14,345 nucleotides of DNA from Pseudomonadota bacterium (lineage in GTDB: Bacteria; Pseudomonadota; Alphaproteobacteria; Rhizobiales; Aestuariivirgaceae), in NCBI GenBank assembly GCA_016522385.1, contig JAEKFU010000130.1:1-14345 (forward strand), in the 5' to 3' direction. Every line of letters starts with the position of its first letter. Within the stretch, counting starts at the first letter, position 1. The position numbers and the translations under genes are program-made. Positions 1-6,866 of this stretch are shown here, piece after piece. The notes beneath the pieces were generated by a model, which saw nothing but the letters and a program-made list of their open reading frames with translations, was not told the origin of the DNA and searched no databases.

Positions 1-40
1 AGCCAAAACGCCGCGAATCGGTCATTGTATCGGTCGGGTG

Positions 41-76
41 CCTCCAGATGATGAGCATTGATGATGCATTTGGAGG
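41..76. repeat. Inverted repeat upstream of the aquaporin gene
   Basis: The arms cctccagatg (41-50) and catttggagg (67-76) pair over 10 positions with one G-T wobble and a 16-base loop. A smaller nested repeat, gcat/atgc, sits inside at 55-58 and 64-67. It ends 44 bases before the aquaporin start, so it could be a regulator operator or a leader hairpin. It could equally be the end of an upstream transcript, although no T tract follows. No clear -35/-10 pair was found here. The role is inferred only from position. Confidence 0.4.
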
Positions 77-120
77 GGTTCATCTGGGGAAATTAGAGTG
101 TCCGAGGTAAGGCAGTGGTG

Positions 121-807
121 ATGCGGAAGCTTCTGGCTGAGGCCATTGGCACGTTCATGCTGGTGTCAGCAGTGTGCGGTGCTGCCATGATATCATTTGA
201 TGCGCTTGGAGGCGGCTCCGGAATTGTCGGCGTTGCCTTGGCGGTAGGCCTGTCGGTGATGGTGATGGCCTATGCCGTCGGACCGGTTTCCGGTGGGCAC
301 TTTAATCCTGCGGTGACGTGTGGGCTTTACATAGCAGACCGGTTTCCAGCCAAGCACATAATGGCGTATGTCATTGCCCAGGTAATCGGCGGTGCGTTGG
401 CTGCGCTGGTCTTTTACATAATACTTTCCAGCAAGATAGGATGGACGCCCGGTGGTTTTGCCTCAAACGGTTACGGCGAACACTCACCCGGCGGCTATTC
501 GGCCTTTGCAGGGTTTTTGACCGAGGTGACTCTAACGGCTCTGTTTGTGTTTGTAATCTGCCGCGTGACGCGCGACAAAGGTGGAGCCGGCATGATGGCA
601 CCGATGGCCATCGGATTGACGTTTGCGGTCATGCATATCATTTCGATCCCGGTTGCCAACACTTCGCTCAATCCTGCCCGCTCGACAGCAACGGCGCTAT
701 TTGCCGAATCGTGGGCTTTGCAACAGCTCTGGATGTTCTGGCTAGCACCGCTAATCGGCGGTGCTATCGGTGGAATCTCCGACAGATTTGTCGGTGAGGT
801 GAGTTAG
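121..807 (+). CDS. aqpZ: Aquaporin, AqpZ-type (MIP family)
   Basis: This inner-membrane channel is expected to carry water and possibly small neutral solutes. The 228 residues fit the family length and six hydrophobic segments are visible. Both pore signatures are intact: SGGHFNPAVT (Asn62-Pro63-Ala64) and NTSLNPARS (Asn184 to Arg187). The extracellular stretch GFASNGYGEHSPGGYS matches E. coli AqpZ as I recall it. In the selectivity filter His172, Thr181 and Arg187 are kept. The position of AqpZ Phe43 is Val42 here, which could widen the filter. I chose the ATG at 121 because AAGG (109-112) lies 8 bases upstream. In-frame GTGs at 115 and 118 are alternatives, with GAGG at 104-107 suiting the one at 115. 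A terminator at 834-862 separates the gene from the next cluster. Confidence 0.95.
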   Translation: MRKLLAEAIGTFMLVSAVCGAAMISFDALGGGSGIVGVALAVGLSVMVMAYAVGPVSGGHFNPAVTCGLYIADRFPAKHIMAYVIAQVIGGALAALVFYIILSSKIGWTPGGFASNGYGEHSPGGYSAFAGFLTEVTLTALFVFVICRVTRDKGGAGMMAPMAIGLTFAVMHIISIPVANTSLNPARSTATALFAESWALQQLWMFWLAPLIGGAIGGISDRFVGEVS

Positions 808-833
808 TATCCTCCCTTATGATGAGTGAAACT

Positions 834-862
834 GGGCGGTCCATGTGATCGCCCGCTTTTTT
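834..862 (+). terminator. Rho-independent terminator after the aquaporin gene
   Basis: An 8-bp stem pairs gggcggtc (834-841) with gatcgccc (847-854). It has one G-T wobble and a 5-base loop. A run of six T residues follows at 857-862. It begins 27 bases after the aquaporin stop codon and points the same way. It marks the end of the aquaporin transcript, so the downstream four-gene cluster should have its own promoter. Confidence 0.85.
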
Positions 863-911
863 GCCGATAGCAGCAAGATCAGCTGCGAACTGGCAACACG
901 AACCCCGTCGG

Positions 912-927
912 TGAGTTTCCGAACTCA
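912..927 (+). repeat. Short perfect hairpin before the hydroxylase start
   Basis: The arms tgagtt (912-917) and aactca (922-927) pair perfectly around a TCCG loop, which belongs to the very stable UNCG tetraloop class when transcribed. It sits 13 bases before the GTG start at 941 and abuts the only Shine-Dalgarno-like sequence (aagg, 928-930 plus the preceding a). It may modulate translation or be a protein-binding dyad. It could also be chance, since the stem is only 6 bp. Confidence 0.35.
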
Positions 928-940
928 AGGGCCAAGCTAA

Positions 941-2065
941 GTGATCAATCTACGGTTTTCGCTTATGACTATGTTCTTCGGGATGGTGCTGGCAGGCGCA
1001 ATCGCCGGTGGGTACTGGTCGTGGGCAATGTTTCTGTATGCAATCTTTGTCATGACCATCGGCGATGAGTTCATGGGTAACAGTCGCAAGTTGCTTGACA
1101 ACGTCCGTCCTGGGATCCTGAATTTCTTTCTTTTTGCCACGCTCCCCGCTCTTGCCCTCCTGACAATGTTGATGGCTACCTTCTTGAGCACGGCAGACCC
1201 ATTTGGCTTGATTTACATTTGCGCGGCATTGAGTGACTATGATCTTGCAGCCGCTCGCGCGGCGACCAGTTCATTCGAAATGGCTGGCGCTGTCCTGCTG
1301 CTTGGAATGCTGTATGGCACGGCAGGCATCAATGTCGCCCACGAACTATTTCACCGCGTCGTGAGTGTTGTCTCGGTGGGCGTTGGACGCCGGCTTCTTG
1401 CATTTTCTTGGGACACTACGTTTGCCATCGAACATGTCCATGGTCATCATATTCATGTCGCCACGGAAAATGACCCCGCAACGGCGCGCAGGGGTGAGTA
1501 TATCGGCACATTCATTATCCGCTCGACGATTGGTCAATTCATCAAGGCCTTCGAGTTCGAATCCAAGCGTCTGACACGCAAGAGGCGCCCGAAATGGAGC
1601 TGGCACAACCGTGCGCTACGTGGCCAGATTATGAGCCTTGTGATCACGTCCGCATTTTACTACGCCGCCGGCTGGACTGGAGTCGGCGTACACCTCTGCC
1701 TGGTCGCGATCGGAAAAGGATTTCTCGAGTCGGTCAACTATATCGAACACTACGGGTTGGTCCGGGTGCCCGGCACAAAGCTCGCCCTGCGGCATTCATG
1801 GGACTGCTATCGGATCATCTCCAATGCCGCGCTCTACAACCTGCCGCGACACTCGGCGCATCATCGCAACGCGGCCAAAAAGTTCTGGGAGCTTGAGGCC
1901 AACCATCTAGAGGCGCCGATGATGCCCTATGGCTATATGACCATGATCATCATTGCCTTTATTCCACCTGCCTGGCGCCGGGTGATTGACCCACTACTCA
2001 ACCAGTGGGACGAGACATTCGCAACGCCGCAGGAGCGGCACCTGATCAGCAAGCGGGGCTGGTAG
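941..2065 (+). CDS. AlkB/XylM-type membrane di-iron hydroxylase
   Basis: This 374-residue integral membrane protein belongs to the alkane 1-monooxygenase branch of the fatty-acid hydroxylase/desaturase superfamily. The full histidine set is present: HELFHR (His134, His138), EHVHGHH (His165, His169, His170) followed by a VATENDPATAR stretch, NYIEHYG (His270), and RHSAHH (His304, His307, His308). The NYxEHYG and RHSxHH boxes are characteristic of AlkB-type enzymes rather than simple desaturases. It should hydroxylate a C-H bond, often a terminal methyl, using O2 and electrons from a rubredoxin or ferredoxin; no such partner is encoded nearby. An in-frame TAA directly precedes the GTG at 941, so no longer start is possible; ATG 965 is an alternative. 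It is the first gene after a terminator and lies 30 bases before the asparagine-synthetase-like gene. The co-location suggests a biosynthetic role rather than alkane growth, which is inference. Confidence 0.87.
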   Translation: MINLRFSLMTMFFGMVLAGAIAGGYWSWAMFLYAIFVMTIGDEFMGNSRKLLDNVRPGILNFFLFATLPALALLTMLMATFLSTADPFGLIYICAALSDYDLAAARAATSSFEMAGAVLLLGMLYGTAGINVAHELFHRVVSVVSVGVGRRLLAFSWDTTFAIEHVHGHHIHVATENDPATARRGEYIGTFIIRSTIGQFIKAFEFESKRLTRKRRPKWSWHNRALRGQIMSLVITSAFYYAAGWTGVGVHLCLVAIGKGFLESVNYIEHYGLVRVPGTKLALRHSWDCYRIISNAALYNLPRHSAHHRNAAKKFWELEANHLEAPMMPYGYMTMIIIAFIPPAWRRVIDPLLNQWDETFATPQERHLISKRGW

Positions 2066-2095
2066 TATCTTCGTCATGCTGGGAACATCCCGTTG

Positions 2096-4093
2096 ATGTG
2101 CGGTATTGCGGGAGAATTCGTCACACATGGGGGCCGACAGCTAGCCGCCAGAGAGCTGTTTGGGATGATCGATGTGCTGGCGCACCGCGGGCCGGAAGGT
2201 GCCGGCTATTGGCTCGATGACGAGCGGTCGGTCATGCTCATGCATGCCCGCCTTTCACTGGTTGATCTTGCGCGCGGACGGCAACCACTGGCTGACGAGA
2301 CCGGGCAACTGTGGCTGTCCCTGAACGGCGAGCTTTACGGGCACCGGCAGGCAAGAGCACTTCTCAAGCAGAAAGGCCACAACTTACGAAGTGATTGCGA
2401 TGCGGAAATCCTGCCACATCTCTTTCAAGATCACGGCGTTGAATGCTTCGAAAAGCTGCGCGGTGAATTCGCCTTTGCCTTGGTTGACCAATCGCGACGT
2501 GAGCTGTTTCTGGTACGTGACCGTTTCGGCATCAAACCGTTGTTTTACACCTTCACAGAAGACTCTGTGGTGTTCGGTTCGGAAATAAAATCGCTCCTGA
2601 ACCATCCGTCTGTCCGCGCAGAGCTCGACCGTCGGCATTTGCGGCAGAGCCTGTTGACTCTGGGACTGCCGGACCAGACCTGGCTGCAGGGAATCCGGCA
2701 AGTCAAACCAGGTCATTTCTTACGCATCAATCGGCAAACCAGCGAAGAGCTTCCATACTGGACATTGCAGTTCAAACGGCTCAACGAATTTCGCTCGACC
2801 GGTGAAGCAGCCGATCGCTTCCGCTCACTGCTGGACGAAGCGGTGCGACTGCGGCTGGATGCTGATGTGGAAATCGGCAGCTATCTGTCCGGTGGCCTGG
2901 ATTCATCGACGATCGCAGAATCGATGGTGAGGCAGGCTCCCTACCCCATCAAGACATTCTCGATTCGCTTTTCGGACGATGCGCAAGACGAGGGTGGAAT
3001 CGCCGCTCAGACTGCGGCGAATCTTGGTGCGCAAAACATCCAGGTGCCGATCAGCGATGCGGCATTGGCCGATAGCTTCATTCCGTCGATCTGGCATGCA
3101 GAACAAGTTGTTGCGAACAGCCATGTGACGGCCAAATACCTGCTCTCAGCTGAGGCCGGGCGGCATGTGAAGGCGGTCATGACCGGGGAAGGTTCCGATG
3201 AGCTCTTTGCAGGCTACGGGTTGTTCACCCACCAAAGCCTGATTGAAGCCCGGCGCGCGGGACAGAATTGCGGTGTCGAAATGCGCTCGCTGCTTCGGTC
3301 TTCAGCGATGACACCTGGCTTCGTGCCCTTGAACGACTATCGCAGCTACGACCTGGTGACCGGTCTTTATGGCCAGTACCCCTATCAAGCACTACGTGCA
3401 CTTGCCACAAACACTGTGTTGCGCCGATTCCTGACCAGGGAATTTGTGGCGGAGATGAGCGTCCGACAGGCACTGAGCGAGCACGCACGATGGATCGCAC
3501 CGAACGGGATGCAAGACCTCGAAGCGACCCGCGCCAGCCAGTACGCATGGATCAGGAGCGAATTACCGGCCTATCTGTTGACGAGTTTGGGCGACCGGCC
3601 GGAAATGGCGAATTCGGTGGAAGGCCGGGTTCCGTTTCTCGACAGCAAACTTGCGGATTTCGCGCTCGGGCTGCCGATGTCTTGGCTGGTTAGTCAAAAA
3701 AACGGTAAGCTGCTCATTCGCAATGCGATGAATGACATCCTACCCAAGGCCGTGACAAGACCGGCGAAGAAGATTTTCTGGAGCCCGGCGAGAAAGGAAA
3801 GTGCTTTGCTGCAAAGTGCCGCCTGCGCCGACTATCTCACCCGTGCCGTGACCAAAGATGTCGGTGTTTTCGATCCTGGCCGGCTCTCTGCCGCCCGTGC
3901 CATGGTGCGCATTATTCCGGCCTCAACCAAGCTGGGGGGCGCATTGCACAGTCTGCTGATTACGGCTGCCGCGATACACATATTGTCCGATTTGTTCGTG
4001 ACCGGCTTTCGAAGTAATGCCAGATGCAAGGACAACAGCAAGCGTCGCTGGACTAGGCGCGACCTCAGCTCTCAGCAAGCTGAACGAGTCTGA
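2096..4093 (+). CDS. asnB: Glutamine-hydrolysing asparagine synthetase-like protein
   Basis: The 665-residue protein joins a class II glutaminase domain to an ATP-pyrophosphatase synthetase domain. The start at ATG 2096 is fixed by the need for Cys2 as nucleophile after Met removal (MCGIAGEF); a TTG at 2093 is less likely. Glutaminase motifs are HRGPEGAGYW (about 30-39), LSLNGELYG (about 74-82) and VRDRFGIKPLFY (about 140-151). Synthetase motifs are the PP-loop SGGLDSS (265-271), GEGSDELFAGY (364-374) and VEGRVPFLD (508-516). All key motifs look intact, so it should release ammonia from glutamine and amidate an adenylylated carboxylate. The natural substrate need not be aspartate: paralogues in biosynthetic clusters amidate or cyclise other acids. 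It is longer than E. coli AsnB (about 554 residues). Its basic C-terminal tail lies in a stretch read in another frame as the start of the next gene. Confidence 0.92.
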   Translation: MCGIAGEFVTHGGRQLAARELFGMIDVLAHRGPEGAGYWLDDERSVMLMHARLSLVDLARGRQPLADETGQLWLSLNGELYGHRQARALLKQKGHNLRSDCDAEILPHLFQDHGVECFEKLRGEFAFALVDQSRRELFLVRDRFGIKPLFYTFTEDSVVFGSEIKSLLNHPSVRAELDRRHLRQSLLTLGLPDQTWLQGIRQVKPGHFLRINRQTSEELPYWTLQFKRLNEFRSTGEAADRFRSLLDEAVRLRLDADVEIGSYLSGGLDSSTIAESMVRQAPYPIKTFSIRFSDDAQDEGGIAAQTAANLGAQNIQVPISDAALADSFIPSIWHAEQVVANSHVTAKYLLSAEAGRHVKAVMTGEGSDELFAGYGLFTHQSLIEARRAGQNCGVEMRSLLRSSAMTPGFVPLNDYRSYDLVTGLYGQYPYQALRALATNTVLRRFLTREFVAEMSVRQALSEHARWIAPNGMQDLEATRASQYAWIRSELPAYLLTSLGDRPEMANSVEGRVPFLDSKLADFALGLPMSWLVSQKNGKLLIRNAMNDILPKAVTRPAKKIFWSPARKESALLQSAACADYLTRAVTKDVGVFDPGRLSAARAMVRIIPASTKLGGALHSLLITAAAIHILSDLFVTGFRSNARCKDNSKRRWTRRDLSSQQAERV

Positions 4094-5963
4094 AACCGCC
4101 TACATCAGTGGACAACAGCCGACTTCTGCAGCCACTATGCAGATCAGCACACCGCTACAGCGGCTTATCTCTAGCGGATCGAAATTTGACGGGACAGAAA
4201 ATGTGATCGAGCGCCGGACAATTCTGCCGGAAAAAGGGCTGCCAAACACATTGGCGCTGCTGGCCGAGGGCAGACGTCTTGCCAAGGACTGGCGTCTACA
4301 AGCCGGTTCATTTGCCAAAGAGGCCGGTTGTAGCTGCGAGGCTGACTACAAAAGACGGGCGATTGCTGGCGGACGCGTGATGCAACACGCTCAGATCGGC
4401 TATCGCGATCTGGCAAAGTCGAGTCGCGCCTGGCGCGAGATCTACGAGATTTGTGCTGACGAGGGCGTGACGATTGACCGGTATGGCGTCTGCCTGGACT
4501 GGGCGATGGGCTTGCCCCGCGATCAACGGAAACAAATTGCGCTGGGCACAGGGCTGATATTGGAGGATGTGGAAGATTTTGTGCGCCTTGCCGATCAGGC
4601 ACCGGTCGCGCCACATTTTGGAGACTTCGTCATGGGATTTCCGGCAGCGGTCGAGAACACGCAAGCAGCGCTTTGCGCCGGCGCGAGCAGTATCGGCAAT
4701 CTGGGCCAATATTTCACTTTCCGGCTGCCTGGTTGGGACGATGAAATCGCAACAACACAAGCAACGATAACTGCGATCGCCTTGGCGGCCGCACAGCCGG
4801 TCGAAGTACTTATCCACTCGAACCTGGATGACGGCTTTGCCGCACTGTTTGCGGATCTGGCATCATCTCTGGGTGCGGTGCTGATTGAAAAGCACATTGT
4901 CGAAGACCTGTTGGGAGCCCGGCTCTCGCACTGCTGGGGCCACCACTTCACTGATCCTGTAAGGCGGTTGGCATTTCATCTCGCTCTTGTGCAGGTGAGC
5001 GACACGCCGGGAACGATGATTTATGGCAACACGATGTCTTATCGCGGCGGAGACGGGGAGAACTACGCCAGTCTTGCCAGTTATCTATTGGTCGATATTT
5101 TCGGACAGCGACTGGCCCCAAGCGGTCACGCAATCAATCCCACCCCAGTACGCGAGAACGACCGGATCCCAGAGATCGATGAGATTATTGAAGCGCAGCT
5201 GTTTGGCGCGCGATTGATAGAGCACGCACAAGGTTATGAGGCGTTGCTCGATGCAGGCGCAGCACAGGCAATGGCTGAGCGGATTGTTATAGCTGGCCGC
5301 CAATTCTTCGACAATGTCATGCAGGGGCTTGCTGAGGCAGGCATCGACACCAATGATGCAGTTGAAATATTGCTGGCCATCCGGCGTGTTGGCGGCAAGC
5401 GACTGGAGGAGACTTTCGGCACCGGCAGACCCGAACCGCAGTCGCCGCGGGGCCGCGAGCCGGTGGTGCAGTCCCCACTGGTGGAGGAACTCGAGCACTT
5501 GGCGGCTGTGCGCATGGAGCGCGTGGGCAAAACAGATCGGGAAAACTTCCACCGGGCCAAGCCCCGGATTATGATTGCGACCAGCGATGTTCATGAACAC
5601 GGCAAGCTCGCCATCGAGCAGGTTATGCGCGGTCTTGGCGTCGACACGATTGACGGAGGGGTTTCGATCGATGCCCAAGACCTGGCCCGTGCCGCGCTTA
5701 AGGCCAAGGCGCAGGCGATCCTGGTCAGCACCTATAACGGCATAGCCCTAGACTATTTCCGCGATCTCAAATCGTCGCTTGCAGAACGAGGTTCGGTGAT
5801 CCCGGTGCTTATCGGCGGGCGCATCAATCAGATTCCGTCAGGCTCCAATACCAGCCTTCCGGTCGATGTCACCGGTGAATTGGAAGCCGAAGGGGCAATT
5901 GTGTGTCGGGAAATCGAGGATGCCATCCCGGCGCTTCTGGACGTTCTGGGGTACGAGCAATGA
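4017..5963 (+). CDS. Cobalamin-dependent mutase-like protein, fused barrel and B12-binding domain
   Basis: The C-terminal 130 residues of this 648-residue protein form a B12-binding domain of the base-off/His-on type: SDVHEHG (DxHxxG, His526 as the expected cobalt ligand), VSTYNG (571 onward, where the usual SxL is S-T-Y), and IGGRI (599-603). The region at about 190-470 resembles the barrel of glutamate mutase subunit E in layout, for example GASSIGNLGQYFTF and the TPVREND stretch, but the match is distant and judged by eye. In classical glutamate mutase the two parts are separate proteins, about 480 and 137 residues long. A radical carbon-skeleton rearrangement of an amino acid is therefore likely; the substrate is unknown. 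The start is uncertain. ATG 4017 overlaps the previous gene by 77 bases and has no strong ribosome site. ATG 4137 or GTG 4203 would avoid the overlap and keep all conserved sequence. The stop overlaps the next start as ATGA. Confidence 0.8.
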   Translation: MPDARTTASVAGLGATSALSKLNESETAYISGQQPTSAATMQISTPLQRLISSGSKFDGTENVIERRTILPEKGLPNTLALLAEGRRLAKDWRLQAGSFAKEAGCSCEADYKRRAIAGGRVMQHAQIGYRDLAKSSRAWREIYEICADEGVTIDRYGVCLDWAMGLPRDQRKQIALGTGLILEDVEDFVRLADQAPVAPHFGDFVMGFPAAVENTQAALCAGASSIGNLGQYFTFRLPGWDDEIATTQATITAIALAAAQPVEVLIHSNLDDGFAALFADLASSLGAVLIEKHIVEDLLGARLSHCWGHHFTDPVRRLAFHLALVQVSDTPGTMIYGNTMSYRGGDGENYASLASYLLVDIFGQRLAPSGHAINPTPVRENDRIPEIDEIIEAQLFGARLIEHAQGYEALLDAGAAQAMAERIVIAGRQFFDNVMQGLAEAGIDTNDAVEILLAIRRVGGKRLEETFGTGRPEPQSPRGREPVVQSPLVEELEHLAAVRMERVGKTDRENFHRAKPRIMIATSDVHEHGKLAIEQVMRGLGVDTIDGGVSIDAQDLARAALKAKAQAILVSTYNGIALDYFRDLKSSLAERGSVIPVLIGGRINQIPSGSNTSLPVDVTGELEAEGAIVCREIEDAIPALLDVLGYEQ

Positions 5964-6724
5964 GCACTGCTGTCACGGTCGGAATTATCGGGGTTGGTCA
6001 TCTGATCCGGCATATGGTTCCGGCCATGGTACGATCCTCACACCGATTCATCCTGTCAGCGCGCGGGCGCAAGACGTCCAGTCGCCTTGCTGACCAGTAT
6101 GACCTTGAGATCGCTGAAAGCAATCAGGACATTGTCAACCGAGCTGATATCGTCATTCTGTCAGTGCGTCCGTTTGATGCGGTCGCTGTTGTCACGGATC
6201 TGGAATGGCGCGACGGGCAGACCGTGCTCAGTTTCTGTGCCGGAACCGGCTCAGCCGAGCTTGCCCTGCATATCGCACCGGCCAAGTTGGTAATGGCAAT
6301 GCCAGTCGTAGCGGCGCAATTCAAGGAAAGCCCCACCCTGCTCTACCCGGACAATATGGCTTGCCGTACGCTGCTTGAGACCTGCGGACCGGTCATTGCA
6401 CTGGCTAGCGAAGAACAGTTTTCGCCGGCCTCGGTCATTGCCTGCTACTACGGCTGGGTACATGAACTCGTTGGGCAGGTTAGCGCGTGGCTTAGCGAAC
6501 ATGGTATCGAACCGGATGTTGCGCGCCAACTGGTGGCGCAAATGACAAGGGCGGCAGCGACGAGTGTGCGCGAGCGTATTGATACGTCTGTAGAAGAGTT
6601 GTTGGCCGAACTGGCGACGCCGCGCTCATTTACGGCTGCTGGTCTGGAAATCCTACACAGGGAAGATTCTTTTGCTCCATGGAGACATGCGGCCGACCAT
6701 CTTGTGGATCAGCAAAAATCTTAA
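5960..6724 (+). CDS. Pyrroline-5-carboxylate reductase-like NAD(P)-binding protein
   Basis: The 254-residue protein has an N-terminal Rossmann fold and the overall layout of the ProC family. Visible parts are VGIIGVGHLI (7-16), ILSVRPFDA (66-74, the family's AVKP box), VMAMPVVAA (111-119, the family's RAMPN box) and a C-terminal TPRSFTAAGLEIL helix (220-232). Several family positions differ: the GxGxxG third glycine is Ile16, the Asn after the second glycine is His14, and the conserved SPGGTT is TPRSFT. It is thus probably a reductase of another imine, or a dehydrogenase, rather than the housekeeping proline enzyme. ATG 5960 is preferred over an upstream GTG (5903) because it overlaps the mutase stop as ATGA, the usual sign of translational coupling. 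It is the last gene of the cluster; 142 bases separate it from the helicase. Confidence 0.8.
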   Translation: MSTAVTVGIIGVGHLIRHMVPAMVRSSHRFILSARGRKTSSRLADQYDLEIAESNQDIVNRADIVILSVRPFDAVAVVTDLEWRDGQTVLSFCAGTGSAELALHIAPAKLVMAMPVVAAQFKESPTLLYPDNMACRTLLETCGPVIALASEEQFSPASVIACYYGWVHELVGQVSAWLSEHGIEPDVARQLVAQMTRAAATSVRERIDTSVEELLAELATPRSFTAAGLEILHREDSFAPWRHAADHLVDQQKS

Positions 6725-6754
6725 CCACCGGCGCAATTGTCGCGGCGGCGTTCA

Positions 6755-6782
6755 TTGACTTTGCGGGCTTTATTACTATGTT
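6755..6782 (+). promoter_or_regulatory. Candidate sigma-70 promoter for the helicase gene
   Basis: TTGACT (6755-6760) and TATGTT (6777-6782) are separated by 16 bases and match the housekeeping -35 and -10 consensus at five and four of six positions. It lies in the gap after the reductase-like gene and would give a leader of about 75-80 bases. The match is moderate, and no experimental support is available from sequence alone. Confidence 0.4.
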
Positions 6783-6800
6783 CCGGCTAACTTTATGTGC

Positions 6801-6842
6801 GCGACCGAATCGGTTCGCCGAACTCGACCGATATAGCGGTCG
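6801..6842 (+). promoter_or_regulatory. Hairpin-rich leader of the DEAD-box helicase gene
   Basis: Three inverted repeats are packed into 42 bases: accga-a-tcggt flanked by gcg/cgc (6801-6818), gttc-gcc-gaac nearby, and a perfect 6-bp repeat cgaccg (6825-6830) / cggtcg (6837-6842) with a 6-base loop. They share bases, so alternative structures are possible. They lie between the candidate promoter and the ATG at 6867. DEAD-box helicase leaders are structured in several bacteria and can give autoregulation or cold response; applying that here is inference. Confidence 0.35.
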
Positions 6843-6866
6843 TCTTGAATGGTAACACTCTAAAAC

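Noticed and set aside
3..110. Plus-strand frame open from the left edge to a stop at 108-110, and a short minus-strand frame from an ATG at 58 running off the left edge
   Set aside because: Both are too short to judge and show no recognisable motif. Either could be the end or start of a neighbouring gene, but the window does not allow a call.
5085..5678. Minus-strand frame of 197 codons inside the mutase-like gene
   Set aside because: It is a shadow of a clearly coding plus-strand frame; it has no recognisable domain and no operon context.
5903..5959. Upstream start for the ProC-like gene
   Set aside because: The extra 19 residues come from the mutase C-terminal coding region in another frame. 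The ATGA overlap at 5960 and the immediate Rossmann motif favour the shorter form.
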